A stretch of DNA of 36,922 nt from a virus. The notes under the pieces were generated by a model. The model saw only the letters and a program-made list of their open reading frames with translations. It did not search any database and had not been told where the DNA came from. Within the stretch, counting starts at the first letter, position 1. Every line of letters begins with the position of its first letter. Positions 1 through 7,072 of the stretch are shown one piece after another. Position numbers and translations under genes: made by a program. Location: the IMG/VR virus record IMGVR_UViG_3300025159_000228, positions 1 through 36,922 of that record; one strand, 5' to 3'.

Positions 1-2
1 AC

Positions 3-107
3 GCGATACTCGGGCGCTTCTGCCAGCGCCACGGGAAGCGGCGTCTGCGAGACGTGTTGGACGGTGAACGAGGGCGAGCCCCGGCGATGCAGGCCCCGCG
101 TGGCTGA
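3..107 (+). CDS. C-terminal fragment of an upstream gene cut by the window edge
   Basis: Frame 3 is open from the window edge to a TGA at 105-107, giving 34 residues rich in Arg and Lys. The stop overlaps a GTG at 100 that suits the next gene, the same coupled start/stop arrangement used throughout this strand, which supports it as the true 3' end of a gene. The fragment is too short to assign to a family. Frame 1 is also open here, so the alternative is that the nuclease gene itself begins further upstream. Confidence 0.45.
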   Translation, partial: AILGRFCQRHGKRRLRDVLDGERGRAPAMQAPRG

Positions 108-477
108 GCGCACCGAGTCCGAGATCACGCGCGAGATTCTGCGTGCGTGCAACCTACTGCCAGGCGTCACGCTTTGGCGCGTCAACAGCCGCGTGCTGCG
201 GATGCCCGGCGAGAAGGGACGCTCGCGGCTCGTGCGCTTCGGCGGGATGAAGGGGATGAGCGATCTGATCGGGTGGAGAATGATCACCGTCACGATGATT
301 GCGCGCGATCAGTCCTCCTGGCCTGGTCGGTACGCCGTCTGGGTCGCGCTCGAAGTCAAGCGGCCCGGCCAGGACGCCACGGCCGAGCAGCAGGCGTTCC
401 TCGACGCCGTGCGCGCCGCTGGCGGGCTCGCCGCCGTGGTCCACTCTGCCGCCGAAGCTGTCGAGGCGCTGCGATGA
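100..477 (+). CDS. VRR-NUC domain nuclease
   Basis: A 125-residue protein with the layout of stand-alone phage VRR-NUC nucleases (PD-(D/E)XK fold). It shows an N-terminal helix with ESEITREIL, a central GMSDLIG segment carrying the metal-binding Asp, and an EVKRPGQ segment with the E-x-K pair, followed by EQQAFLDAV and a final helix. These enzymes probably act on structured DNA during phage replication or recombination. I chose GTG 100 because it overlaps the stop of the upstream gene by 8 nt and gives the usual family length; GTG 64 in the same frame is the alternative. The 3' end overlaps the next gene by ATGA. The catalytic residues are visible; the biological substrate is not known from sequence. 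Confidence 0.85.
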   Translation: MAERTESEITREILRACNLLPGVTLWRVNSRVLRMPGEKGRSRLVRFGGMKGMSDLIGWRMITVTMIARDQSSWPGRYAVWVALEVKRPGQDATAEQQAFLDAVRAAGGLAAVVHSAAEAVEALR

Positions 478-794
478 GCTGCCCACGGTGCGGGGCCGCC
501 GTCCTGCTCGACGTCGTGCACGAGCGCGCGCGCACCGATCCGACGCGCGTCGGGTGGAACGTCGATGCGATGCGGCGCTGTCTCAACGGGCACACGCAGC
601 CGATGCATTCCTACGTCATGCCGCATCGGGCGCGGCAAGTCGGGTTTCGCGATCCTCGCACGCCGCGCGAGGCGCGGTGCTCGCGCTGCGGCGCGGCCTT
701 TCTGCGGGACCGCTCCCGTCGCAAGTTCTGCGACCCGTGCCGCACGCACACGCACACGCTTGAGCGCCGCCGTGACGAGCGGCGCCGCGCATGA
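474..794 (+). CDS. Zinc-ribbon protein
   Basis: A 106-residue basic protein with an N-terminal CPRCG and a second pair formed by CSRCG and CDPC about 20 residues apart, so at least one treble-clef or ribbon zinc site is likely. The C-terminus is Arg-rich. It starts at the ATG inside the ATGA overlap with the nuclease gene and ends in an overlap with the next gene, so it is translationally coupled to both. Small zinc-ribbon proteins beside VRR-NUC nucleases are common in phage early regions and may bind nucleic acid. No specific function can be assigned. Confidence 0.75.
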   Translation: MSCPRCGAAVLLDVVHERARTDPTRVGWNVDAMRRCLNGHTQPMHSYVMPHRARQVGFRDPRTPREARCSRCGAAFLRDRSRRKFCDPCRTHTHTLERRRDERRRA

Positions 795-1375
795 ACCTCC
801 GCCTCGACGATCTCGGCGCCAGCAGCAAGCAGTACGAGCGCTGGTCGCGCCACCGCTGGGCGAACGTCTGGCCGCTGCACGACCGGCGGCTCTTCGGCGC
901 GTGGGGACCGTACCGCGAGCTCGCGCCTTGGCAGATGGAGATAATCTTCTCCGCCTGTGCCCGCGCCCGCCGCGTCCTGATCGTGGCGATCACCGCGAAC
1001 TGGGTCGAGGCGGACGGCACGCTCCTGCCCTACGCGGAGAAGTTCCCCGATCAGGCGCGCGTCGTCGTCGCGCACGCCACGCGCGGCTCCATCGAGGTGG
1101 CGCTCCACGGCTGGACGCACTGCATCCCGGATCGTGGGCGACACCTCCCGCGCTGGATCGGCAGTAACCGCGCCTGGCATCGGGAGCCGGAGGCGATCGA
1201 GCCCTCGGTCGGCTGCAAGTGGTTCGGCTACGCGCTCGGCGTACCTGTGACGCAGTATGTGGCGCCGGGCTCCCCGGTGCCCGAGGGCTGGCGCGTCTGG
1301 CATGACCGCGACTTCGTGCTGCACTGGGAGGACAGTATGGACGAGCTCGAGGCGGCGCTGTGCGCGCGCGACTGA
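791..1375 (+). CDS. Polysaccharide deacetylase-like protein (CE4-type fold)
   Basis: A 194-residue protein. The N-terminal RLDDLGASSKQ resembles the Asp-Asp motif of NodB/CE4 deacetylases, and the central VALHGWTHC resembles their metal-binding H-x-x-x-H motif, followed by a conserved-looking HLPRWIGSNRAWHRE segment. From memory this layout matches the WbmS-like deacetylase relatives found in O-antigen clusters. It would remove N- or O-acetyl groups from a sugar or polymer. It overlaps the zinc-ribbon gene by ATGA, and its own 3' end overlaps the methyltransferase by 16 nt. It is shorter than most CE4 enzymes, so it may be a divergent or single-step variant. Family assignment is moderate; substrate is unknown. 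Confidence 0.6.
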   Translation: MNLRLDDLGASSKQYERWSRHRWANVWPLHDRRLFGAWGPYRELAPWQMEIIFSACARARRVLIVAITANWVEADGTLLPYAEKFPDQARVVVAHATRGSIEVALHGWTHCIPDRGRHLPRWIGSNRAWHREPEAIEPSVGCKWFGYALGVPVTQYVAPGSPVPEGWRVWHDRDFVLHWEDSMDELEAALCARD

Positions 1376-2082
1376 CCCTCGCGCATCATCTCGACCGCTG
1401 GGAGCCGCGCCTGCGGCGGCTCGCGGAGAAACTCGGCTGGCCGCAAGCGTGGCTCCAGGAGTTTCAGACCTATCTCGCGCAGCCGCGGATGACGCCCGAG
1501 GAAATGTGGGTGAGATACACCCTGAAGCGCCTGGACGCCGAGCAGCGCCTGAAGCCCGTGATGACGGAAGCCGAGGCGCTCGCGTTCTACACCGAGTGCG
1601 ACTACATGCTCTGGCGCAATCTGGTCCACCGGCGCCACAGCGCGTGGCGGCGCGTCCTCTGGACGATGCGCGGGACGCACGGCGCGCTGATGGAATACGG
1701 CTGCGGCATCGCGCCGGTCACCACGTACTGCGTGCGGCAGAAGCCACAGTGGCAGTATCACGTCGTGGACCTCGCGGCGGCGCCGCATTTCCGCTATGCC
1801 CAGTGGCGTCTCCGAGACGTCGCGCGCGCGGTGGCTCCCTATAACGTCATCACGGCGCTCGATGTATTCGAGCACTTGAGCGATCCTCTGGCGGCGGCGA
1901 AGTGGCTGCGGACCCAGCTGGCGCCGGGCGGCGTGCTGCACTGGAACTTCGTCGGGAATCCCTTGCGCAACGATCTGGACCTCGCGACCGAGGCACAGCG
2001 CGAGGAGACGTGCGCATACCTCTACCGCGAGTTGGAGTTGGTTTGGGAGCGCGACGGTTACCGCGTGTCGAGGCGGCGATGA
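1360..2082 (+). CDS. Class I SAM-dependent methyltransferase
   Basis: A 240-residue protein with an N-terminal helical region of about 105 residues and then a Rossmann methyltransferase core. Motif I is MEYGCGIAP near residue 110, the acidic ribose-binding end of strand 2 is HVVDLA, and the post-motif region is ITALDVFEHLSDP, typical of class I enzymes acting on small molecules or sugars. The GTG start overlaps the preceding gene by 16 nt. In this glycan cassette O-methylation of a sugar residue is the natural guess, but no substrate residue can be read from the sequence. Confidence 0.75.
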   Translation: MRARLTLAHHLDRWEPRLRRLAEKLGWPQAWLQEFQTYLAQPRMTPEEMWVRYTLKRLDAEQRLKPVMTEAEALAFYTECDYMLWRNLVHRRHSAWRRVLWTMRGTHGALMEYGCGIAPVTTYCVRQKPQWQYHVVDLAAAPHFRYAQWRLRDVARAVAPYNVITALDVFEHLSDPLAAAKWLRTQLAPGGVLHWNFVGNPLRNDLDLATEAQREETCAYLYRELELVWERDGYRVSRRR

Positions 2083-2219
2083 AATTCAGTCTAACTGCTC
2101 CTATACATTTCATCGCTCTAGCGACAGTGCTCGTGCTGCTGATCATGCGAGGAATGTGGAATGTCAACGACGCCGATCTATATATCTGGCTTCTGCTCGC
2201 CATCGCCACGCGTCCATGA
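2079..2219 (+). CDS. Small membrane protein (46 aa)
   Basis: A 46-residue ORF starting at an ATGA overlap with the methyltransferase and ending in an ATGA overlap with the O-antigen ligase-like gene. Residues 9-24 (HFIALATVLVLLIMRG) form a hydrophobic segment, and a second one lies near residues 34-43. Base composition is clearly more AT-rich than the flanking genes, hinting at a different origin. Coupling suggests it is a partner or leader for the following polytopic membrane protein. No family recognised. Confidence 0.6.
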   Translation: MKFSLTAPIHFIALATVLVLLIMRGMWNVNDADLYIWLLLAIATRP

Positions 2220-3253
2220 TCCCCTGGCTGGTCGCCTCCGCCGTCGCGCTCGCGCCCTGGAATCCGATCAAGATGGTCTGCGACGCCGACATCCACGCGG
2301 CACGCAACCGCTGGCTGCGCGCGCTGCTGCTGCTCGGGATCGCCTGGTTCGCCTGGCAGGGCGCCGCATGGCTGGCGATCCTCGCGTTCTGGTGCCTCGT
2401 CCGCTGGCGCAGCATGGAGCTGCACGGCCCGCTCCTTGGCTGGGTCGCCGTCGCCGCCACCTGGGGCCTTCTGCGCACGCTGCCCGAGACCGCCTGGATC
2501 TGGCTCCCCTGGGCGTGGCTGGCTGGCGCCGTCTACCACGTCGCGTGGTGCCTCGTCCTGCAGAGGGCGGACTGGTCAGCGGTCAAGCGCCGGAGCTGGG
2601 GGCGCCGCACCAAGGGGCTCCTGGGCTCCCCCGTGGTCAGCAGCTTCTACTTCGTCCTGCTCGCCCCGTTCTGCCCTTGGTGGGGATGGCCGCTCCTCGC
2701 CATCGGGCTCTACCTGACGTGCTCCTGGACGGCCTTTCTGGCGCTGGGGGTAGCCTTGATCTGGGTCCACCCGGATTCGTGGCTCCTGGGGGCGCTGGGG
2801 ACCGCAGGCGGCATCCTGGCGGTGGTCCTGACACGGCTGACGGGCTGGCGCGTGCTCGAACGGACGCCGCGGGGCGACTCCCCGGACGGGCTCTGGTCTC
2901 GGGTCGCCATGATGCGGTGCCTGCTCCGCGGCTGGTGGCGCGACGGACACCGCTGGTTCGGGTGCGGGCCGGGCAGCCTCAAGACCGCGGGGCGTCTCTG
3001 GGGCTCCCGATCCGTCAGGGAGTTGCCGATCGGCGAGGCCCACAACGAACCCCTCCAAGTGCTTTACGAATACGGGCTCGTCGGACTCGTGGGCGTGCTC
3101 GCCTTCGCCGCGCCGATCGTCTGGCATCTGCGGCTCGGCGATCCCTGGGCGGCGGCCTGGGTGGCCGGCGCCGTGATCTCGCTCGTCCACTGGCCGTGGC
3201 GCCACCCGGTGCTGGGGCTCATGCTGCTCACCATCAGCGCGAGATTGATATGA
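2216..3253 (+). CDS. O-antigen ligase/polymerase family membrane protein (Wzy_C/WaaL-like)
   Basis: A 345-residue polytopic inner-membrane protein with about eight to ten hydrophobic segments. The diagnostic part is the large periplasmic-loop motif: WFGCGPGSLK, then about 20 residues later EAHNEPLQVLYEYGLVGLVG. In O-antigen ligases and Wzy polymerases the Arg/His of this loop act on undecaprenyl-diphosphate-linked glycans. It is slightly shorter than typical members (about 400). I start it at ATG 2216, inside the ATGA overlap with the small membrane protein. Its role would be polymerising or transferring a glycan made by the neighbouring enzymes in the host envelope. Whether it is a polymerase or a ligase cannot be told from sequence. 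Confidence 0.8.
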   Translation: MIPWLVASAVALAPWNPIKMVCDADIHAARNRWLRALLLLGIAWFAWQGAAWLAILAFWCLVRWRSMELHGPLLGWVAVAATWGLLRTLPETAWIWLPWAWLAGAVYHVAWCLVLQRADWSAVKRRSWGRRTKGLLGSPVVSSFYFVLLAPFCPWWGWPLLAIGLYLTCSWTAFLALGVALIWVHPDSWLLGALGTAGGILAVVLTRLTGWRVLERTPRGDSPDGLWSRVAMMRCLLRGWWRDGHRWFGCGPGSLKTAGRLWGSRSVRELPIGEAHNEPLQVLYEYGLVGLVGVLAFAAPIVWHLRLGDPWAAAWVAGAVISLVHWPWRHPVLGLMLLTISARLI

Positions 3254-3621
3254 AGCCGACGACTGATCCTTGGTCATGGAGTACGCCGCCTGAACGAGTA
3301 CTCGCATGTGGGTGCTTTAAGCTGAAAGATGCAGCATGGTTCGGTTGTGATGAGCATGAGCGTCCGGGTGGCTGGGAAAGCTGGGACGCCTACAGAGATG
3401 GTTGGGCGCACGTCGAATGTAAGTACTGTCATGTCCGAGGGTTTCTCGGGGGCATTGACGATTTCACGTCAATCGGTTTCTTGGCTGATGCCGGACTCGT
3501 ATACGCTCATCGTGGTTGCGCGATCCGCCATCGCGAAGAATCGAAGCCGGCCGCCATCACGCATTCAGAGACGCGCCCGTTCTGGCATCGAGCGAAAGAA
3601 TTGTTCACGAGGGGATTGTGA
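3250..3621 (+). CDS. Cys/His-rich hypothetical protein
   Basis: A 123-residue protein joined to the preceding gene by ATGA and to the following one by TGATG. It contains CGC, CDEH, CKYCH and HRGC clusters, so one or two zinc sites are likely, and several Trp residues. Composition is visibly less GC-rich than the surrounding sugar genes. It looks like one of the small phage-type ORFs interleaved with the glycan enzymes. No family or function recognised. Confidence 0.65.
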   Translation: MKPTTDPWSWSTPPERVLACGCFKLKDAAWFGCDEHERPGGWESWDAYRDGWAHVECKYCHVRGFLGGIDDFTSIGFLADAGLVYAHRGCAIRHREESKPAAITHSETRPFWHRAKELFTRGL

Positions 3622-4478
3622 TGAAATGCGCCGTAATCGGCGGGGGTCACATCGGACGCAGGCACGCCCATAACTTCGCGCGCCTCGGCTACGACGTGGC
3701 GGTCTACGACGTCGTGCCAAACCGGGGCACCGTGGCGCGGTGGAGCGAGGCGGTCGAGGGGGCGGATCTCGTGGTGATCGCGACGCCGCCGAGTCAGCAC
3801 GTCACGGACGTCATGGCCGCGCTCGACGTCGGTGCGCGCTGGCTGCTGGTGGAGAAGCCGCTGGCGACGAGTGCCGCCGAGGCGGACGGGCTCCAGCACG
3901 CCGCGCTCGCCGCGGGCGCCCATGTCTACGTCGGCTACTGTCTCCGCTTCGCGCTGGCGACGCTCCAGCTCAAGGACGCCATCGCGCGGATCGCCCCGGT
4001 GCGTGTGCTCGAGGCCGTGTACAGCGAGCAAGGCCCCCTCGAGCGTCAGCCGTGGCTCACCGATCCGGCCGAGGGCGGCGTGCTTCTGGAGCATTCGCAC
4101 ATGCTGGATCTGCTGCTCCAGATGTTCGGCATGCCGCTCGACATCGACGGGTTCGCCTATCGCGATGAGTGCTGCGCCAGCTTGCGGTGGTACGCCGATG
4201 AGCTCGGCATGGCCTTCGAGGGCACGCTGCGGATGGATTTCTGGTCGCCCCACGAGACGCGGCTCAAGGTGATCGGCGAGCGCGGCGTGGTGGAGTGGAG
4301 GCGGGAGTACCTGGAGGAACCCGATCAGATCAAGCCCGCGTGGGAAGATCCCTCCGCGTGGCTCCTCCACGAGGCGCAGGAGCTGCATACGCTGCGGATG
4401 ACGGGCGAGAGCAACAACAGGCTGTGCACGATGGACGAGGCGATCCGAGTGCTCGACTTCGCGGAGAGGCTGCGATGA
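3621..4478 (+). CDS. Gfo/Idh/MocA family NAD(P)-dependent oxidoreductase
   Basis: A 285-residue protein. The N-terminal Rossmann fold begins at residue 2 with AVIGGGHIGRRHA; residues 52-57 read VIATPP, and the family signature VEKPLA holds the catalytic Lys79. The C-terminal domain includes GGVLLEHSHMLDLL, matching the His160-x-x-Asp163 active-site pair. Members oxidise or reduce sugar hydroxyls, often making a 3-keto nucleotide sugar that a DegT aminotransferase then aminates. Such an aminotransferase lies 4 kb downstream. It is shorter than typical (330-380). The start at 3621 shares its A with the preceding stop. Confidence 0.85.
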   Translation: MKCAVIGGGHIGRRHAHNFARLGYDVAVYDVVPNRGTVARWSEAVEGADLVVIATPPSQHVTDVMAALDVGARWLLVEKPLATSAAEADGLQHAALAAGAHVYVGYCLRFALATLQLKDAIARIAPVRVLEAVYSEQGPLERQPWLTDPAEGGVLLEHSHMLDLLLQMFGMPLDIDGFAYRDECCASLRWYADELGMAFEGTLRMDFWSPHETRLKVIGERGVVEWRREYLEEPDQIKPAWEDPSAWLLHEAQELHTLRMTGESNNRLCTMDEAIRVLDFAERLR

Positions 4479-4645
4479 AAGTCTTTGTGGTGATCTTCCA
4501 TGATATCGAAAGCGGCGAAATTTTGAGTGTCTATGCCACAAGCAAGGCCGCAAATGCAGCAATACGTGAGCATAAGAAACAAGGAGGTTCGACCGACGTC
4601 GCATGGGAATTCGCCGATATCGAAGAGTGGCAGGTTCAAACATGA
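4475..4645 (+). CDS. Small AT-rich hypothetical protein (56 aa)
   Basis: A 56-residue ORF overlapping the oxidoreductase by ATGA and the NeuA-like gene by 4 nt. The protein begins MKVFVVIFHDIESGEI and resembles a small beta-alpha-beta phage protein. Codon use is distinctly AT-richer than both neighbours, so it probably has a separate history. The coupling suggests it is expressed. No function assignable. Confidence 0.6.
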   Translation: MKVFVVIFHDIESGEILSVYATSKAANAAIREHKKQGGSTDVAWEFADIEEWQVQT

Positions 4646-5205
4646 TCTTCGCCGTCATCCCCGCGCGCGGCGGCAGCAAGCGGCTCCCGCGCAAGAATCT
4701 GCGCGAGATCGGCGGTAAGACGCTCGTCGCCTGGGCGATCGAGAGCGCCCGCGCGGCGACGCGACTTGATGAGATCGTCGTGAGCACGGACGACAACGCG
4801 ATCGTGCAGGAGGCGGCGCGTCTGCGCTGCGCGTGGATTCTGCGGCCGGAGTATCTGGCGCAGGATGAGACGCCGACGCTTCCGGTGCTCCTACATGCGG
4901 TGCAGTTCTATCCGGCGTCCACAGTCATCGTCACGCTCCAGCCGACAGTACCGTTTCGTCTCGGCATCGAGATCGACGAGGCCATCGAGGCGCTCGACCG
5001 TTTCGAGGCGGACTCCACGGTCACGGTCGCGCATGGGCATCCAAACGGGAGCGTCTACACCACGCGCCGGGCGTGCCTCGACGCCGGCCGCATCATGGGA
5101 CCGCGGTGCGTGGACCTCGTCGGCCCGGCGCATATCAACATCGACAACGAACACGATCTCGTGCGCGCGGAGCGCCACTATGCCGCCTACCTACGTGATC
5201 GCTGA
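4642..5205 (+). CDS. neuA: CMP-nonulosonate (acylneuraminate) cytidylyltransferase, compact form
   Basis: A 187-residue protein with the nucleotide-binding signature ARGGSKRLPRKN at residues 8-19, VVSTDDNAI in the fold core, VTLQPTVPFR for sugar contact and INIDNEHDLVRAE near the C-terminus, where the Asp binds metal. NeuA/PseF/LegF enzymes activate a nonulosonic acid with CTP to give the CMP-sugar donor. The usual length is about 225-230, so this version is trimmed. The start is ATG 4642 in a 4-nt overlap, and the 3' end overlaps the NeuB-like gene by 26 nt. The symbol denotes the family; sialic, legionaminic or pseudaminic specificity cannot be read. Confidence 0.82.
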   Translation: MIFAVIPARGGSKRLPRKNLREIGGKTLVAWAIESARAATRLDEIVVSTDDNAIVQEAARLRCAWILRPEYLAQDETPTLPVLLHAVQFYPASTVIVTLQPTVPFRLGIEIDEAIEALDRFEADSTVTVAHGHPNGSVYTTRRACLDAGRIMGPRCVDLVGPAHINIDNEHDLVRAERHYAAYLRDR

Positions 5206-5887
5206 GCTCGGCATCGCGCACGAGGGCGACCGCGACACCTGGCGCCGCCTCATCGACGTGGCGGTGGAGGCCGGCGCCGACGCGATCAAGGGCCAGTACT
5301 GGTCCGACAGCCTGAAGATGGCGACGCATCGCGGACGCGGGGGCGATGCGGCGTGGTTCGAACACTACCGGATGCCTGCGGAGTGGCTCCACGATATTCC
5401 GACGTCAGTCGAGGCGATGTGCACCGTCTACCTCCGCGAGGACGTGATGAAGATCGCCCCGCTGACGCATCGCCGCAAGGTCGGCTCCTGGGAATCCTCG
5501 CGCAGCGACGACTTGCTCCTTGACTGGTTCTGGCACGATGAGAGCGCCCCGATCGTGGTCTCGACGGGCGGATGGTCCCACGCCCAACTCAACGGGCGGC
5601 GGCGCCACAAGCGCTTCGAGTACCTCCACTGCATCCCGCAGTATCCGACGCTCGCCAAGGAGATGGCGCTCAGTATGATCCACAGGTACGGGCTGCACGG
5701 CTTCTCCGACCATACGGGATGGTGGGAGACCGGCGCCCGTGCGGTCCTAGCCGGCGCGCAGATCATCGAGGCGCACGTGATGCTGAACTGCACCCCAGAG
5801 ACGAATCCGGACTATGCGGTCTCGCTCGTGCCAGCCGCCTTTGACATGTATGTCCAGCGTATCCGGGAGGCGGAGACATGGATGTGA
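5180..5887 (+). CDS. neuB: NeuB-like nonulosonic acid synthase without SAF domain
   Basis: A 235-residue TIM-barrel protein that would condense a 2-acetamido hexose with phosphoenolpyruvate. Family features: AELGIAHEG near the start, EAGADAIKGQ, VVSTGGWSHAQ, and the two putative Mn-ligand histidines in YLHCIPQYP (His150) and GFSDHT (His178), then GAQIIEAH. Canonical NeuB has about 335-350 residues and ends in an antifreeze-like SAF domain that contributes an Arg to the partner active site. Here the protein stops after the barrel and no SAF sequence follows in any frame. The usual Asn of the N-H-x-G motif is Ala and the usual EKH is EAH. Synthase activity is plausible but not assured. Confidence 0.78.
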   Translation: MPPTYVIAELGIAHEGDRDTWRRLIDVAVEAGADAIKGQYWSDSLKMATHRGRGGDAAWFEHYRMPAEWLHDIPTSVEAMCTVYLREDVMKIAPLTHRRKVGSWESSRSDDLLLDWFWHDESAPIVVSTGGWSHAQLNGRRRHKRFEYLHCIPQYPTLAKEMALSMIHRYGLHGFSDHTGWWETGARAVLAGAQIIEAHVMLNCTPETNPDYAVSLVPAAFDMYVQRIREAETWM

Positions 5888-6687
5888 GGCGCCTCGGCAT
5901 CGCGACCGTCGCGCGCTCCGACTGGGGGCACACGGGCGAGTTGCGCCAGGCGCTGCGGTGCGCCTGGGTGCATCATCCGGCGCGCACCGTGCGGCACCTG
6001 GAGGGGCTCATCATTCCCACCGACCGCTGGGAGATGGGCGAGATCGCCTGCCGCGCCCTCGGCGAAGGCGTGCCGATCATCCAGCTGCACGCTGGGGAAT
6101 CCACGCCCCACGCCTTCGACGACGACGTGCGCCACTTCATCTCGCGGATCGCCGCGCTCCGGCTCTGCTGCCATGACCTGCACCGCCAGCGCCTGCTCAC
6201 AATGGGCATTCCCGAGGAGACGATCCACGTCACTGGGGCGCCGGGGCTCGACCGGCTCACGCGCCCGCACATGGCGCGCAGCGTCCTGGCGCGGCATCTG
6301 CGTCTGGACGCGGCTCGCCGCTGGGCGCTCGTGATCTTGCATCCGACGACGCGGGCGACCGTGGACGCCGAGGCGGAATACCGCCAGTGCGTCGCCGCGA
6401 TCGGCGACCGGCAGGCGCTGTGGTTCACGCCCTGTCAGGACCCCGGTCGCGAGCGCTACACGCGCGACCGCATGGTGGACTGTGTCACGGACGCGGCATG
6501 GCGTGCGCTCCTCTATGAGGCGGACGTGCTGATCGGGAACTCCTCGGCCCTCGTCATCGAGGCGCCGTTCGTCGGGCTGCGCACCGTCGAGATCGGCGTG
6601 CGCCAGCAGGGACGGGAGCGCGTGCCCTACGGAGACGGCCAGAGCGTGCCGCGCATAGTACGGCTATTGCAGGAATGGACGCCATGA
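5878..6687 (+). CDS. neuC: NeuC/WecB-like UDP-N-acetylglucosamine 2-epimerase, compact form
   Basis: A 269-residue GT-B-fold protein. The N-terminal IATVARSDWGHTGELRQAL aligns with the TGTRADYG-type start of NeuC. PTDRWEMGEIACRAL and IIQLHAGEST correspond to the central Asp-Arg and Gly-Glu motifs. IHVTGAPGLDRL precedes the C-terminal domain, and DVLIGNSSALVIEAPFVG with VEIGVRQQGRE is the UDP-binding end. Hydrolysing members convert UDP-GlcNAc (or the bacillosamine analogue) to ManNAc-type sugar, the NeuB substrate. The usual length is 370-390, with most of the missing residues in the N-terminal domain. It overlaps neuB by 10 nt. Specificity (NeuC versus LegG/PseG-like) is unresolved. Confidence 0.78.
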   Translation: MDVRRLGIATVARSDWGHTGELRQALRCAWVHHPARTVRHLEGLIIPTDRWEMGEIACRALGEGVPIIQLHAGESTPHAFDDDVRHFISRIAALRLCCHDLHRQRLLTMGIPEETIHVTGAPGLDRLTRPHMARSVLARHLRLDAARRWALVILHPTTRATVDAEAEYRQCVAAIGDRQALWFTPCQDPGRERYTRDRMVDCVTDAAWRALLYEADVLIGNSSALVIEAPFVGLRTVEIGVRQQGRERVPYGDGQSVPRIVRLLQEWTP

Positions 6688-6709
6688 TCCGCGCACAGGA
6701 GGAAACGCC

Positions 6710-7072
6710 ATGAAAATCAGCGACGAGACCTCATGGAAGAAGTGGCGCGACGCAAACATGGACAGTGGGTACGGACAGGCCGTGATCGAGTACGCAGAGC
6801 GTTGGGCGAACCTCATCGAGGAACGCGCGGGCGGGGACGAGGCGTTGCTTACATCTGTGGCGAAACAGGCGAGCCATGATGCCAACACCGACGGCATCAC
6901 GAGATTCATGTATGGCGCGGCGGTCAGTGTACTGGCGACGTCGTGGGCGTGGGGCGAGACGTTGCGCCGATGGCATAACCTGGAGACGCAAATCGGACAC
7001 GAAGGCGAGCGTGCCAATGCGGGTACTGGTGTCTTGAATCCAGCCCTGTTGAATCTGGAGGAGACGCCGTGA
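6710..7072 (+). CDS. Conserved-looking phage hypothetical protein (120 aa)
   Basis: A 120-residue, largely helical protein with a good Shine-Dalgarno (AGGAGG) 8 nt before the ATG, one of the few genes here with its own spaced RBS. The segment WRDANMDSGYGQAVIEYAERWA resembles a small phage protein family of unknown function that I recognise only by its look. It is not a sugar enzyme. It overlaps the SDR gene by 4 nt. Composition is less GC-rich than its neighbours. Confidence 0.6.
   Translation: MKISDETSWKKWRDANMDSGYGQAVIEYAERWANLIEERAGGDEALLTSVAKQASHDANTDGITRFMYGAAVSVLATSWAWGETLRRWHNLETQIGHEGERANAGTGVLNPALLNLEETP

Noticed and set aside
5180-5887. NeuB truncated by a frameshift that hides its SAF domain
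   Set aside because: No SAF-like sequence appears in any frame after the barrel; the next gene starts within the last 10 nt and is intact, so the short form is native.
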